64,000 nt of DNA from Streptosporangium album (GCF_014203795.1 NZ_JACHJU010000001.1:3596001-3660000); one strand, 5' to 3'. Positions 39,513-48,706 are shown, numbered from the stretch's first letter. The notes: generated by a model not told the origin, from the sequence alone. Numbers and translations: made by a program.

Positions 39513-40247
39513 TCACATGGTGGTCGCGTCGATGATGGTGACTCCAGCGGCGAGCAGGCGGCTGGGCCGGAGCCCGAACATGCGGTGAAAGGCCTCGCTG
39601 AAGTGGGAAGGGCTGGCGAATCCGGCATCGGTTGCGGCGGTGGTGAGGTCGTGCCGTCCGGCCAGCAGTTCGGCGACGCGCAACATCCGGGTCCACAGCC
39701 GGTAGCGGCGGAAGGTCGTGCCGGTGTGGGCCGGGAACAGGTGCAGGAACCGTGAGGTGGACAGGCCGCAGCCGATGGCGAGTTCCTCTGCTGAGACGGT
39801 GCGGTGCACCTCGGTGCGCAGGCGCGCGGCGGCTTCCTGGATGCGGGCGTCGATCTGAGCGGGCTCGCGGGGCGCGGCCAGGTCCAGCCAGTCCGGCGCC
39901 GAGGGGACCGAGCCTGGCCAGGGGGCGTGCCGGATCAGCAGCCGCTCCTCGCGGTGGCCGAGTCTGAGACCGGAATCGCCTGAGGTCATCTGCCGTTCGC
40001 AGGCCAGACGCCTGGAGGAGCCCGGATCCAGGTAGCAGAAGAGCATCCGGTCGCCGTGGGCGACCAGTCGGTGTGTGAGGCGGGGCGCGATCAGGGCGCT
40101 GCGCGCTGTCTGCGCGGGCTGTCCCCGCGTCCGCACCGTGAAGACGTCGTCGAGCCCGATCGCCAGGCAGGCGACCGAGCCAGAGTGCGCTTCCAGGTCC
40201 AGCGCCGGTCCGGTGTAGATGGCCTGACCTGGCCACAGCCAGAGCAT
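39513..40247 (-). CDS. AraC-family transcriptional regulator
   Basis: The 244-residue product has an N-terminal effector domain (MLWLWPGQAIYTGPALDLEAHS) and a C-terminal AraC double helix-turn-helix (about 150-240) with SAEELAIGCGLSTSRFLHLF and ATDAGFASPSHFSEAFHRMFG. The second block is the classic AraC signature. ATG 40247 is chosen because sequence further upstream is not conserved. It is divergent from the DUF4345 gene and may control it or the lost MFS exporter downstream. Confidence 0.88.
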   Translation of the reverse strand: MLWLWPGQAIYTGPALDLEAHSGSVACLAIGLDDVFTVRTRGQPAQTARSALIAPRLTHRLVAHGDRMLFCYLDPGSSRRLACERQMTSGDSGLRLGHREERLLIRHAPWPGSVPSAPDWLDLAAPREPAQIDARIQEAAARLRTEVHRTVSAEELAIGCGLSTSRFLHLFPAHTGTTFRRYRLWTRMLRVAELLAGRHDLTTAATDAGFASPSHFSEAFHRMFGLRPSRLLAAGVTIIDATTM

Positions 40248-40328
40248 CGCGCCAGGGTCACAGCAGGTTTGTGGAAGCGGTGATCTGCTCACAGCGGCAT
40301 CATCTCCCGCGAACGACTCTTTCGAGAC

Positions 40329-40655
40329 ATGGAGCGCGAGCTTATGGCCACTGTGGTCACCATCGTTGTGGCGGTCTTCTTCCTCGGGATGGGCGTGTAC
40401 GGACTCATCGCGCCTGCCGCGCTGATCGGGCCGTTCGGGATGGTCGCGGACTCCGCTGAGGCGCGGGCGGAGATACGCGCCGTGTACGGGGGATTCGGCG
40501 TGGGCATCGCCGTACTGCTGGCCCTGGCGGTCGCCGATGTCGGCGGAATTCGGCGCGGTGCCGTGGTGGCCGTCGCGGCGGCGCTGCTGGGCATGGCGTT
40601 CGGGCGGCTGACGGCTCATGTCGTCGAGCGTCCTTCGGCGTTCTACCCGTCCTGA
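40329..40655 (+). CDS. DUF4345-type small membrane protein
   Basis: A 108-residue protein with three to four hydrophobic helices (VVTIVVAVFFLGMGVYGLI, GVGIAVLLALAVADVG, AVVAVAAALLGMAFG). The pattern GxGVYGLxAP...R.EIRAVYGGF is typical of DUF4345. ATG 40344 (MATVVTIV) with GGAG 9 bases upstream is an alternative start. Function unknown; divergent from an AraC regulator. Confidence 0.75.
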   Translation: MERELMATVVTIVVAVFFLGMGVYGLIAPAALIGPFGMVADSAEARAEIRAVYGGFGVGIAVLLALAVADVGGIRRGAVVAVAAALLGMAFGRLTAHVVERPSAFYPS

Positions 40656-40923
40656 CTCTACTTCTGGGTTGAGGTGACCGGCGGTGGTCTCCTCCTCGCC
40701 ACCGGCCGGTGAGCGCGGAGGCCTCTCACGGAGCGCCTTTCTCCCGCCCCGCGCGGTCAGTTCGGGAATCGCAGGGAACATGCCTGGTCGGGGCGCCGGG
40801 CCGGGCCGGCCGTGAGTAGCCGCGGCTGACCCCCTCACAGCCCATCGTCCCGGAGCCGGAGGGCCGGCCCCATCAACCGTTCGGTGGATTTCGAAGGCGC
40901 CGCTCATCGGTGATTCTCGAAAC
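40656..40923. other. intergenic region before the ABC operon
   Basis: No gene found. Sequence near 40808 (CGTGAGTAGCCGCGGCTGAC) resembles a stretch at 56151 (CGTGAGTGACCGTGGTTGAC), 16 of 20 bases, and could be a dispersed repeat. The ABC gene has no ribosome site; GATTCT lies 7 bases before its ATG as a possible -10 box of a leaderless transcript. Confidence 0.3.
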
Positions 40924-41640
40924 ATGCCAGTCATCGAGATCGACGGCCTGAGTAAAAACTACAAGGCCCGCAAGGCGGTAGACGGCGTCTCCCTGAAGGT
41001 GGAGCAAGGCGAGATCTTCGGAATCGCCGGCCCCAACGGAGCGGGGAAGACCACGATCGTGGAGTGTGCGTCGGGGTTGCGGCGGCGAGACGGCGGCACC
41101 CTACGGGTGCTGGGCCTGGACCCGCAGAGCGACCGGCGCACGCTGCTGCAGCGCGTCGGCGTCCAACTGCAGGAGGCGGCCCTGCCCGACGCGATCAAGG
41201 TCGGTGAGGCATTACGGATGTATGCCTCCTTATATGACAATCCCGGTAACTGGCGGGAGCTCATGGACGAGTGGGGGCTGGCGGACAAGGAGCGTACCGG
41301 CTTCGCAGCCCTGTCCGGCGGCTGGAAGCAGCGGCTGTTCATCGCACTCGCCCTGGTCGGCAACCCGGAAGTCGTCTTCCTCGACGAGCTCACCACGGGC
41401 CTGGACCCCTCTGCCCGCCGTATGACCTGGGGCCTGATCCGCACCATGCGCGAGCGCGGGGTCACCGTCGTGCTGGTCACCCATTTCATGGACGAGGCCG
41501 AGGCGCTGTGCGACCGCATCGCGATCATCGACCACGGCCGTGTCGTCGCCGAGGGCAGTCCGCGAGAGCTGATCACAGAGGGACGGTCCGATTCGCTGGA
41601 GGACGCGTACTTCGCGCTGACCGGAGGAGAAGTGGCATGA
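40924..41640 (+). CDS. ABC transporter ATP-binding protein (DrrA-like)
   Basis: The 238-residue ATPase is complete: Walker A GPNGAGKTT (36-44), signature LSGGWKQRL (130-138), Walker B VVFLDE (150-155), D-loop GLDPSA and the switch histidine in LVTHFMDE. It belongs to the DrrA/CcmA-type exporters with ABC-2 permeases. Its stop overlaps the permease start (ATGA). With the histidine kinase and response regulator downstream it forms a likely antibiotic- or peptide-responsive export operon. Confidence 0.95.
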   Translation: MPVIEIDGLSKNYKARKAVDGVSLKVEQGEIFGIAGPNGAGKTTIVECASGLRRRDGGTLRVLGLDPQSDRRTLLQRVGVQLQEAALPDAIKVGEALRMYASLYDNPGNWRELMDEWGLADKERTGFAALSGGWKQRLFIALALVGNPEVVFLDELTTGLDPSARRMTWGLIRTMRERGVTVVLVTHFMDEAEALCDRIAIIDHGRVVAEGSPRELITEGRSDSLEDAYFALTGGEVA

Positions 41641-42359
41641 AGGGTCTCATGCGGGTCACCGCGGTCGAGCTCAAACTGATCATTCGTGATCCGATGTCGG
41701 CGTTCTTCGCCCTGGCCTTCCCGGCGATCATGCTGTGGGTCAAGATGCGCAACGGCACACCCCTGCCGGGCGGGCTGCCGGTCATCGACGCCACGGTGCC
41801 GATGCTGAGCATCTTCGTCATCGGTCTGGCCGCGCTGGTCATCCTCCCGGCCACGCTGGCCCAGTACAGAGAACGCCGGGTGCTGAAGCGGCTGCGCGCC
41901 ACTCCCGCCTCGCCCACCATGCTGTTCGGCGCCCAGTGGGCCGCTCACATGCTGCTGGCCGCGCTCGGAACGGTGCTGTTGATCGTCGTCGGTCTGGCCG
42001 TCTACAGGCTGACGGCGCCCGCGAACGCGGCGAGCGTCGTCCTGGCGTGGATCCTCAGCGCGCTGAGCCTCAGCTCCATCGGCCTGCTCATCGGCGCACT
42101 CGTCCCCAGCGGCCGCACCGCGACCGTGATCGGGCTGAGCGTCTTCTTCCCGATGGTCTTCCTGTCCGGTGCCATGATCCCCCGTGAGACCCTGTCCGGC
42201 TCGATGCGCGCCATCGGCGACCTGACCCCCATGGCCCCCGCGGTCCAGGCAGTCCGCGACGGCTGGGCCGGCAATGCGACCTCCCCGATTACCCTGAGCG
42301 TCATGGTCGCGATATTCATCGTTGCCGGCGGCATCGCCGTCAGGACGTTCCGGTGGTAG
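41637..42359 (+). CDS. ABC-2 type transporter permease
   Basis: The 240-residue membrane protein has six hydrophobic helices and the ABC-2 features: an N-terminal cytoplasmic segment VELKLIIRDPMSAFFALAFP, the coupling region QYRERRVLKRLRATPAS and the late block MVFLSGAMIPRE. It is coupled to the ATPase gene by a 4-base overlap and overlaps the kinase gene by 7 bases. It should form the exporter channel with the ATPase. Confidence 0.93.
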   Translation: MKGLMRVTAVELKLIIRDPMSAFFALAFPAIMLWVKMRNGTPLPGGLPVIDATVPMLSIFVIGLAALVILPATLAQYRERRVLKRLRATPASPTMLFGAQWAAHMLLAALGTVLLIVVGLAVYRLTAPANAASVVLAWILSALSLSSIGLLIGALVPSGRTATVIGLSVFFPMVFLSGAMIPRETLSGSMRAIGDLTPMAPAVQAVRDGWAGNATSPITLSVMVAIFIVAGGIAVRTFRW

Positions 42360-43606
42360 CCCTCACCGACCTCGACGTCTCGCGCTGGGATCGCGCCTGG
42401 CCCCCCCTGCCATACCTGTTCATCCTGCTTCCGGCGGCCTTCGCCTTGCTGCGGGACTGGCGGCCGGAGGTACTGGCGCTGGCGTTACTCGCCGGAGCCT
42501 GGCACTGGTTCATGGTCACCTCGCACCCCGGCTGGACCGAGCGGCCGGCGGTAAAGATCATCTACTTCGTCGTGATGCTGGCCGTCATCGGGGCACTGGT
42601 CAGAACCGACACGCTGTTCACGGTGACAGGACTGGGAGCGTTCTTCCAGTCCTTCACCCTGCTGCCCGGGCGGTGGGCCTACGCGGGGGTGGCCGCGACA
42701 GCCGGCGTGCTGGTCGCCGCTCGGCCCGGACTCGGGCGCCCCCTGAGCGAGATGCTCTACTCCTTCCTCGTCGCGGTGCTGATCGCCTCTACGGTCGGCC
42801 TGTTGATCCGGACCGTCTCCGATCAGAACGACAACCGCAAGGTGATGATCGCGCAGTTGAAGGAGACCGGCGCCAAGCTGGCCGCGCTCGCGGAGGACAA
42901 CGCGATTCTGCAGGCCCAGCTACTGACCCGCGCTCGTGAGGCCGGTGCGCTCGGGGAGCGGCAGCGGATGGCCCGGGAGATCCACGACACCATCGCACAG
43001 GGTCTGACCGCCGTCCTCACCCAGCTCGAAGCCGCCGACAGCATGGTCGAGGACGTACCTGCCGTGCGCTCCCGGCTGAACACGGTGCGCACCCTGGCCA
43101 GAGACAGTCTGAACGAAGCCCGCCGATCGGTTCAGGCGTTGCGTCCGGCGCCGTTGGACGATGCCCAGCTCGCCGCCGCCCTTCACGACATCGCCACGAA
43201 ATGGTCGCAGACCACCGGCACGCCCGCCTCCGTGTCGGTCACCGGCGACCCCCGGCCGCTGCACGTGGAGGTGGAGATCACCTTGCTGCGGGTGGCGCAG
43301 GAGGCGCTGACCAACGTCGGCAAGCACGCCTCGGCCACCCGGGTCGGCCTCACCCTGTCATACATGGAGGACGTCGTGGCGCTGGACGTGCGTGACGATG
43401 GATCCGGCTTCACCCCTGAGGCGACGGGCTCCTCGAACGCGGGCGGTTTCGGCCTCATCGCGATGCGTCAGCGGGTCACCCGGCTGGCCGGTGCCTTCGC
43501 GATCGAGACGGCCCCTGGCCAGGGAACCGGGATCTCTGCCACCGTTCCGGCCATCCCCGCCACCTCGGATTCGGGATCATCCAACCACTCCAGAAACGCA
43601 CTGTGA
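42353..43606 (+). CDS. sensor histidine kinase (NarL/DesK type)
   Basis: The 417-residue kinase has about five N-terminal transmembrane helices (to about 150) with almost no extracellular domain, a coiled-coil linker (about 160-200), the HisKA_3 block ERQRMAREIHDTIAQGLT with phospho-accepting H211, and a HATPase_c domain with N-box EALTNVGKHA and G-box DDGSGF. Kinases of this intramembrane type often sense membrane or transporter state. GTG 42353 overlaps the permease gene. The partner regulator follows after 3 bases. Confidence 0.93.
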   Translation: MVALTDLDVSRWDRAWPPLPYLFILLPAAFALLRDWRPEVLALALLAGAWHWFMVTSHPGWTERPAVKIIYFVVMLAVIGALVRTDTLFTVTGLGAFFQSFTLLPGRWAYAGVAATAGVLVAARPGLGRPLSEMLYSFLVAVLIASTVGLLIRTVSDQNDNRKVMIAQLKETGAKLAALAEDNAILQAQLLTRAREAGALGERQRMAREIHDTIAQGLTAVLTQLEAADSMVEDVPAVRSRLNTVRTLARDSLNEARRSVQALRPAPLDDAQLAAALHDIATKWSQTTGTPASVSVTGDPRPLHVEVEITLLRVAQEALTNVGKHASATRVGLTLSYMEDVVALDVRDDGSGFTPEATGSSNAGGFGLIAMRQRVTRLAGAFAIETAPGQGTGISATVPAIPATSDSGSSNHSRNAL

Positions 43607-43609
43607 GAC

Positions 43610-44248
43610 ATGCCGATCCGTATGATCATCGTGGACGACCATCCAGTCGTCCGTGACGGGCTGCGCGGGATCTTCACCGCCGACGATGCCTTCGAGGTCG
43701 TCGGTGAGGCGGCCGACGGGCCGGAAGCGCTTGCCGTAGCCATGCAGACCAACCCCGATGTCGTGCTCATGGATCTGCGCATGCCGAAGATGAGCGGCGC
43801 AGAGGTCATCCGCCGGCTACGCGAGCAGACGCCCGGCATCCACGTGCTGGTCCTGACCACCTTCGACGACGACGCCGACGTCCTGCCCGCGATCGAACAG
43901 GGCGCCACCGGCTATCTGCTCAAGGACACCCCGCGCGCCGAGCTGCGCCGCGCCGTGCGGGCGGCGGCCCGCGGTGAGACGGTGCTGTCCCCCTCCGTGG
44001 TCGGCGTGCTGACGCACAGGGTGCGCACGCCGGAACAGCAGACACTGAGCCGCCGGGAGTTCGAGGTGCTCGGGCTCATCGCGCGTGGCGCGACCAACCG
44101 TGAGATCGCCGCGAAACTGTTCATTACCGAGGCGACGGTGAAGACGCATCTGCTGCATATCTTCGCCAAACTCAAGGTGAATGACCGGGCGGCTGCGGTC
44201 GCGGCGGCGTATGAGACCGGTCTGCTCAAGCCGGCCGCCGGCAGCTGA
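43610..44248 (+). CDS. LuxR-family response regulator
   Basis: A 212-residue NarL/LuxR regulator: receiver domain with acidic pair D9/D10, phosphorylation site D55 (VVLMDLRMP), conserved Thr and Lys (LTTFDDD, LLKDTPR), then a GerE helix-turn-helix (about 145-205, LSRREFEVLGLIARGATNRE). It is co-transcribed with its kinase and the ABC exporter, the presumed regulon. Confidence 0.95.
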   Translation: MPIRMIIVDDHPVVRDGLRGIFTADDAFEVVGEAADGPEALAVAMQTNPDVVLMDLRMPKMSGAEVIRRLREQTPGIHVLVLTTFDDDADVLPAIEQGATGYLLKDTPRAELRRAVRAAARGETVLSPSVVGVLTHRVRTPEQQTLSRREFEVLGLIARGATNREIAAKLFITEATVKTHLLHIFAKLKVNDRAAAVAAAYETGLLKPAAGS

Positions 44249-44497
44249 TCTGAGAGCGTCAGGAGAGCTCGGCCTTGTGGCCGGCCACGGAGCTCTCGCT
44301 CCGCGGCGAGGGCCGGCATTCAAGGTGTCACACCTCGAGGGAGGACCCGGGGCGCGTGAGCGTTTCTCTCGGCATATGAGTTGACAGGCGCGTCCCGAAC
44401 CGGTCCGATGAACGTCGGCCGGCATACGGCAGGAGACGTCGCCCAGTCGCGTCGTCTGTGTCGTGCGGTGATTTCGCTCCAGGTCAAAGAGGTGTTC

Positions 44498-45397
44498 ATG
44501 CGTGCCAGCACGATGCATGCGGATGAGATGGACCACGACGTCCCTCTCGTACGCCGATTGGTCGCTGCGCAGTTCCCCCGGTGGGCAGACCTTCCCGTCG
44601 AGCCATTCGACTCCTCCGGCACGGACAACGCCATCTATCGGCTCGGCGGCGACATGGCCGTGCGTCTACCTCGCAGGCCCGGTTCCGCCGCGCAGGTAGA
44701 GAAGGATCTGCGGTGGCTACCGAGGCTCGCTCCTCTCCTCCCGGTGCCCATTCCCGTCCCGCTCGGCGAGGGGGAGCCCGCTGAGGGCTATCCCCTGCCC
44801 TGGTCCGTCTACCGCTGGCTCGACGGCGAGAACCCGTCCGCCGACCGCCTGACCGAGCCGAGCCTGCTCGCGAAGGATCTGGCGGAGTTCGTCGCCGCGT
44901 TCCGCCGAATCGATCTTCCAGACGGACCGCCTGCCTACCGAGGTGGGCCGTTGTCGATGCTGGATGCTCCGACGCGCGCGGCGATTGACGAACTGCGCGG
45001 AGTGGTCGACACCGACGCGGCGGCCGCGGCGTGGGAGACCGCCCTGAAGGCTCCCGGGTGGGCGGGCCCACCCGTCTGGATCCACTCCGACCTGATGCCC
45101 GGGAATCTGCTGGTCGTCCAGGGACGGCTCAGCGCCGTCATCGACTTCGGCACCGTAGGCGTAGGAGACCCCGCCTGCGACCTGATCGTCGCATGGAACC
45201 TCCTCCCAGCCGGCGTGCGCAACGACTTCCGTACGGTCCTCCAGATCGACGACGCGACCTGGGCCCGCGGACGAGGCCGGGCCCTGTCCATCGCACTCAT
45301 CGCGCTCCCGTACTACAAGGACACGAATCCGGTGTTCGCGGCGAACGCGCGGCACGTGATCCATGAAGTCCTCGCCGATCACGAGAACGCTGCGTGA
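44498..45397 (+). CDS. aminoglycoside phosphotransferase-family protein
   Basis: The 299-residue product has the APH kinase fold with catalytic loop IHSDLMPGNLLV and metal-binding VIDFGTVGVGDPACDL. The N-terminus (FDSSGTDNAIYRLGGDMAVRLPR) is typical of macrolide/aminoglycoside phosphotransferase-like proteins. ATG 44498 has AGAGG 6 bases upstream. Many environmental relatives have other small-molecule substrates, so antibiotic resistance is possible but not shown. Confidence 0.85.
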   Translation: MRASTMHADEMDHDVPLVRRLVAAQFPRWADLPVEPFDSSGTDNAIYRLGGDMAVRLPRRPGSAAQVEKDLRWLPRLAPLLPVPIPVPLGEGEPAEGYPLPWSVYRWLDGENPSADRLTEPSLLAKDLAEFVAAFRRIDLPDGPPAYRGGPLSMLDAPTRAAIDELRGVVDTDAAAAAWETALKAPGWAGPPVWIHSDLMPGNLLVVQGRLSAVIDFGTVGVGDPACDLIVAWNLLPAGVRNDFRTVLQIDDATWARGRGRALSIALIALPYYKDTNPVFAANARHVIHEVLADHENAA

Positions 45398-45562
45398 CAA
45401 GGCCCTCGGACGGGCGCGCCAAGCCATCACCGTGCCACGACTCGGCGGCCGGTGACGACGGCGGAACCGAGCAGACCTGTTTCACCTGTTGACGGGCGGC
45501 GCGGCGTTTCTTATGTTCCGCGTAGGCCGTCTCCTGGGCGCTCCGGACCCGAAGGGGTTGCG

Positions 45563-45815
45563 ATGACCACCGAGCTGGATCCGGACGGAACGTGGCCGGA
45601 CATCGTGCCGGGACCACTTGCCACGCCGCCACCGGAGTTCGCCCACAGGCGCGATTCAGGGCCGCTGGAGCCGGCGACCGTGCCCAGCGGCGACCGCGTC
45701 CCGGTGGACGCGGCATCCCGTGGACGTCCGCGCCCTGCCGGCTCACCCACCTCCACCGAGCAGGCGCGTTACGAGGGCTACACCGACTTCATGGCCTACA
45801 CCCCGGCCAGTGGAC
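45563..45815 (+). pseudogene. 5' remnant of a cytochrome P450 gene
   Basis: The frame from ATG 45563 reads FAHRRDSGPLEPATVPSGD, the start of many actinobacterial P450s; after a frame change near 45710 a second frame gives HPVDVRALPAHPPPPSRR, corresponding to the DVRALLTHP region, and the first frame resumes ARYEGYTDFMAYTPA. The heme-binding cysteine region is missing. It is a decayed N-terminal piece. Confidence 0.55.
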
Positions 45816-46360
45816 CGCTGCCTGGCCGCCAGCCTTGTCGCCAGGGTCGGTGACCTGGACCGATGGCTTGGTCTACCGGCCGGCGGCCATGCACGTCACC
45901 GTGGGTGGATGACGTGCACGACGGTGACTGCCGGTGCCGATGGTTTCATCTCAGCCGCGATGCAACCACGGATGGCTCCAGACCTGCTCGGCTTGTCCCG
46001 GGTTGATGATGGTGAGGGGCGTACGCGTCCCCAGGTTTTGAAAGTGTGACGACGTGCTGCTCCAGTGAGCGGAGCATCGCAGCCGGTGGGGCGGAAGGAC
46101 TTGTCCCCACTCGTCCAAGCGGACACCTGGAGGAAGGTCTGCACGTCCGCGGGCAAGGGGATCGGCATCCCGGTCTACAGCGGCTTGTTCCTCGCCGAGG
46201 GCGCTCGGAGGTCTTCCACCCGCCAGTCGCGTCACCAACCTGCCTGGGCAGTACAGCTAGTGGAAGGATGCCGACCGCGGCCACACTGATTCCGGCCTCC
46301 GGTGGCGTGATCCGTGGCAAAGCCGCCTTGCGCGAATACTGGTTCAGCGTCGACACAAGG
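45816..46360. other. decayed sequence with a weak SnoaL-like fragment
   Basis: No intact gene. Around 46285-46345 one frame reads IPASGGVIRGKAALREYW, which resembles the first part of SnoaL/NTF2-like proteins. It is short, without start context, and ends at the attachment-like repeat. Confidence 0.3.
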
Positions 46361-46440
46361 GTTGACCTGGGCTTTCGTTGTCGAAGTGGGTGACGGGAAT
46401 CGAACCCGGGCTGTCAGCTTGGCGATCGGCTACTGATCTT
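46361..46440 (+). repeat. attachment-site-like direct repeat, left copy
   Basis: These 80 bases match 55061-55140 at 65 of 80 positions without gaps. On the minus strand the core reads CAAGCTGACAGC then GGGTTCGATTCCCGTCACCC, the anticodon-arm and T-arm side of a tRNA-Gly gene. No tRNA 5' half is present. This is what remains of an att site used by integrative elements. Confidence 0.65.
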
Positions 46441-46504
46441 GGTCTCTGAGCCGGGAGACGCCGACCCGCGGGGAGCACTCCGGCTACCCGTGAGTCCTCC
46501 ACGG

Positions 46505-46590
46505 CGGTGACGGGGGGCTGATCTTCGCGGGGCCGGATGACGGGCTGCTCCGCAACACCAACTTCAAACCGGCGCGTCCGGGCTCAGCCT
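46505..46590 (+). pseudogene. tyrosine integrase fragment (middle of catalytic domain)
   Basis: The plus strand encodes GLIFAGPDDGLLRNTNFK, which matches the (V/L)F.GP.GG.LRRSNF segment of actinobacterial phage-type integrases. It directly follows the attachment-like repeat. The rest of the gene is absent here, but later segments occur in the same orientation at 50540-50623 and 52462-52560. Confidence 0.55.
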
Positions 46591-46596
46591 CTCAGG

Positions 46597-47448
46597 TCAG
46601 AAGAGGGTGAGCGGCTCGGTCGGCATGGGCTCGGGCAGCGGCTCGATCTCGGGCAACCGGGCTCGCACGTCGTCGTGAAAACGACGGGCGAGCATCAGCG
46701 CATCGGCGTTGTCGGGGGTGTGGATGAACACGGTCGGTGAGCGGCCTTCGCGCAGCCATTCGGTGACCGTGCCGATCCACTGCTGCCAGCCCTCGATCGT
46801 GCGCGCGTTGGCGTCCCGGCCGAGGTAGCGAATGATCGGACGGTCGGTGAGAGCGGACGACCGGCGCGGCATGCGCGGTTTCTTCGTCCACGCCTCTCGT
46901 TCGGCGTCGCTGGTCGGAGGGCTCTGGAAGAGGGCGGTGGTGTCGAACGGGATCCATTCGGCATCAGCGCCCGCGAGAACCCTTTCGAGAAGCCGTTCAG
47001 ATCGTGCGTCGTCGAAGAACGCGCGATGGCGGACTTCGACGGCGTATCTGTACGAGCGGGGGAGCCGGCGAAGAAAGCCCGCCAGGATGCCGAGGTTGGT
47101 CGGAGCGAACGATCCCGGCAGTTGGATCCAGAGGGTGTGGGTCCGCGGCCCGAGCGGTTCGATCGCCTCCAGGAACGACCGAAGCTCCTCGTCGACGCCG
47201 GTGAGGCGGCGCTCGTGTGTGATCGACTTGGGCAGCTTGACCACGAAGCGGAAGTCGGAGGTGGTCTGCCGCGCCCATGACTCCACCGTGCTCCTCGCCG
47301 GTGTCGCGTAGAACGTCGTGTTGCCCTCCACCGCGTTGCACCAGGTCGCATAGGATCGCAGCCGCTCCCCGGGAGGGAGCGGATGAGGCAGGAAGCGCCC
47401 CTGCCATGGCGCGTGCGTCCACATCGCGCATCCCACATGAAGCCGCAT
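46597..47448 (-). CDS. DUF72 domain-containing protein
   Basis: A 283-residue DUF72 (YecE-like, TIM-barrel) protein. Family blocks: MRLHVGCAMWTHAPWQGRF, YATWCNAVEGNTTFYATP, FRFVVKLPKSITH, LWIQLPGSF, AVEVRHRAFF and PTVFIHTPDNADA. ATG 47448 matches the family start. Function of DUF72 proteins is unknown. It is intact despite lying inside a mobile, decayed region. Confidence 0.92.
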   Translation of the reverse strand: MRLHVGCAMWTHAPWQGRFLPHPLPPGERLRSYATWCNAVEGNTTFYATPARSTVESWARQTTSDFRFVVKLPKSITHERRLTGVDEELRSFLEAIEPLGPRTHTLWIQLPGSFAPTNLGILAGFLRRLPRSYRYAVEVRHRAFFDDARSERLLERVLAGADAEWIPFDTTALFQSPPTSDAEREAWTKKPRMPRRSSALTDRPIIRYLGRDANARTIEGWQQWIGTVTEWLREGRSPTVFIHTPDNADALMLARRFHDDVRARLPEIEPLPEPMPTEPLTLF

Positions 47449-47639
47449 GACCTCGACGCTATCCAAAGTCGGCAGGAGAAAAGACCGAGACCGTCTTCGG
47501 GCGGACACTTCGCCGCGCATATCGAGCAGGCTGCTGTCGCACGCCCGCCTCATGGCCTCTTTCCGCGATCCGATCGCCCGGTCAGATGCCGGGGCATTGA
47601 TCGCGAATCACCGCCTGTCCAGCTAGGTGATCGCCTCCG

Positions 47640-47735
47640 AGGGGTTCGGCGATCGTAGACGATCAGCGGTCGCATGACCGGCTGGATGGTGTGGACGTTG
47701 TGCCAGATCGCGGCGGAGATCGGTGCCAAGCCGCA
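47640..47735 (-). pseudogene. C-terminal fragment of an IS982-like transposase
   Basis: On the minus strand the frame reads ISAAIWHNVHTIQPVMRPL then IVYD, matching the C-terminal AAIWHN...RSLIAYDH block of IS982-family transposases. Only about 30 codons remain. Confidence 0.45.
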
Positions 47736-47736
47736 C

Positions 47737-47767
47737 TTGATTCTCCAGCGGCTGGAAGGTCCACACT
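47737..47767 (+). promoter_or_regulatory. MerR-type promoter/operator with 19-bp spacer
   Basis: A -35 box TTGATT (47737-47742) and -10 box CACACT (47762-47767) are separated by 19 bases, and the spacer contains the inverted repeat TCCAGC-G-GCTGGA (47744-47756). This elongated spacer with central dyad is the hallmark of promoters activated by MerR regulators through DNA distortion. The GTG start of the MerR gene lies 7 bases after the -10 box, so the transcript is leaderless and autoregulated. Confidence 0.8.
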
Positions 47768-47773
47768 CCTCGT

Positions 47774-48706
47774 GTGAACGACGAAGGCCGTGAGCTGCTC
47801 ACCATCGGGCAGCTCTCCCACCGCACCGGATTGTCGGTGCGCACCATCCGCTACTGGTCCGATATCGGGGTGCTGCCCCCGGACTGCCGCACCGGCGCCG
47901 GCTTCCGGCTCTACGGCACCGAATCCGTCGCCCGGCTCCAGCTTGTGCGCACCCTGCGCGAGCTGGGGCTGGGTCACGCGGAGGTGCGGCGGGTGATGCA
48001 GCGGGAGACGACCGTCGCGGCTGTCGCTGCCGCTCATGTGCGGGCCCTGGATGCACAGATCCGGGCCCTGCGACTGAGCCGGGCCGTGCTGAGCACGGTG
48101 GCCAGGCGGCAATCCGATACCGAGGAGACGGCACTGATGAATAAGTTGGCGAGGCTCTCCGCCCAGGAGCGCAGCGCAATCATCGAGGACTTCGTGGACG
48201 AGGTCTTCAGCGGGCTGGACGCCGACCCGCAGCTGTACGAGCGGATGCGCAGCACCATGCCGGAGTTGCCCGACGATCCCACGCCAGAGCAGGTCGACGC
48301 ATGGATCGAACTCGCGGAACTGATCACCGACCCGGACTTCCGCCGACGCCTACGCCGCACGATGCAGCACAATGCCACGGGCCGCGCTCAGGCGGGCCCT
48401 GGCCCTGGCCGGCAGCCCGGCGCCTTCATGTTCTTCGCCAAGAAGGTCGCGCTGCTCGCCGGTGCGGCCCGGGAGCGCGGCGTCGCTCCTGAGTCGGCCG
48501 AGGCCGCGGAGGTCCTCGACGAACTCCTCGGCACGGCCGCCGGCGCACCTCGCCGCGCCGAGGTTTTGGAGCGTATCGAGGCGGGCTTGGACGCGCAGGC
48601 CGAGCGCTACTGGCAGCTGATGGCGCTCATCCGCGGCGAGCAGCCACACCCGACGACGACGCCGGACTATCAGTGGCTGGTACAGGCTCTGCGAGCGCAC
48701 GGCTGA
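47774..48706 (+). CDS. MerR-family transcriptional regulator
   Basis: The 310-residue protein has an N-terminal MerR winged helix (about 8-75, LLTIGQLSHRTGLSVRTIRY and SDIGVLPP), a coiled-coil dimerisation helix (about 80-120) and a ~190-residue C-terminal effector domain rich in helices. It has no clear metal-binding cysteine pattern, so a drug or small-molecule sensor is more likely than a metal sensor. The GTG start is leaderless behind a MerR-type promoter. Confidence 0.92.
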   Translation: MNDEGRELLTIGQLSHRTGLSVRTIRYWSDIGVLPPDCRTGAGFRLYGTESVARLQLVRTLRELGLGHAEVRRVMQRETTVAAVAAAHVRALDAQIRALRLSRAVLSTVARRQSDTEETALMNKLARLSAQERSAIIEDFVDEVFSGLDADPQLYERMRSTMPELPDDPTPEQVDAWIELAELITDPDFRRRLRRTMQHNATGRAQAGPGPGRQPGAFMFFAKKVALLAGAARERGVAPESAEAAEVLDELLGTAAGAPRRAEVLERIEAGLDAQAERYWQLMALIRGEQPHPTTTPDYQWLVQALRAHG

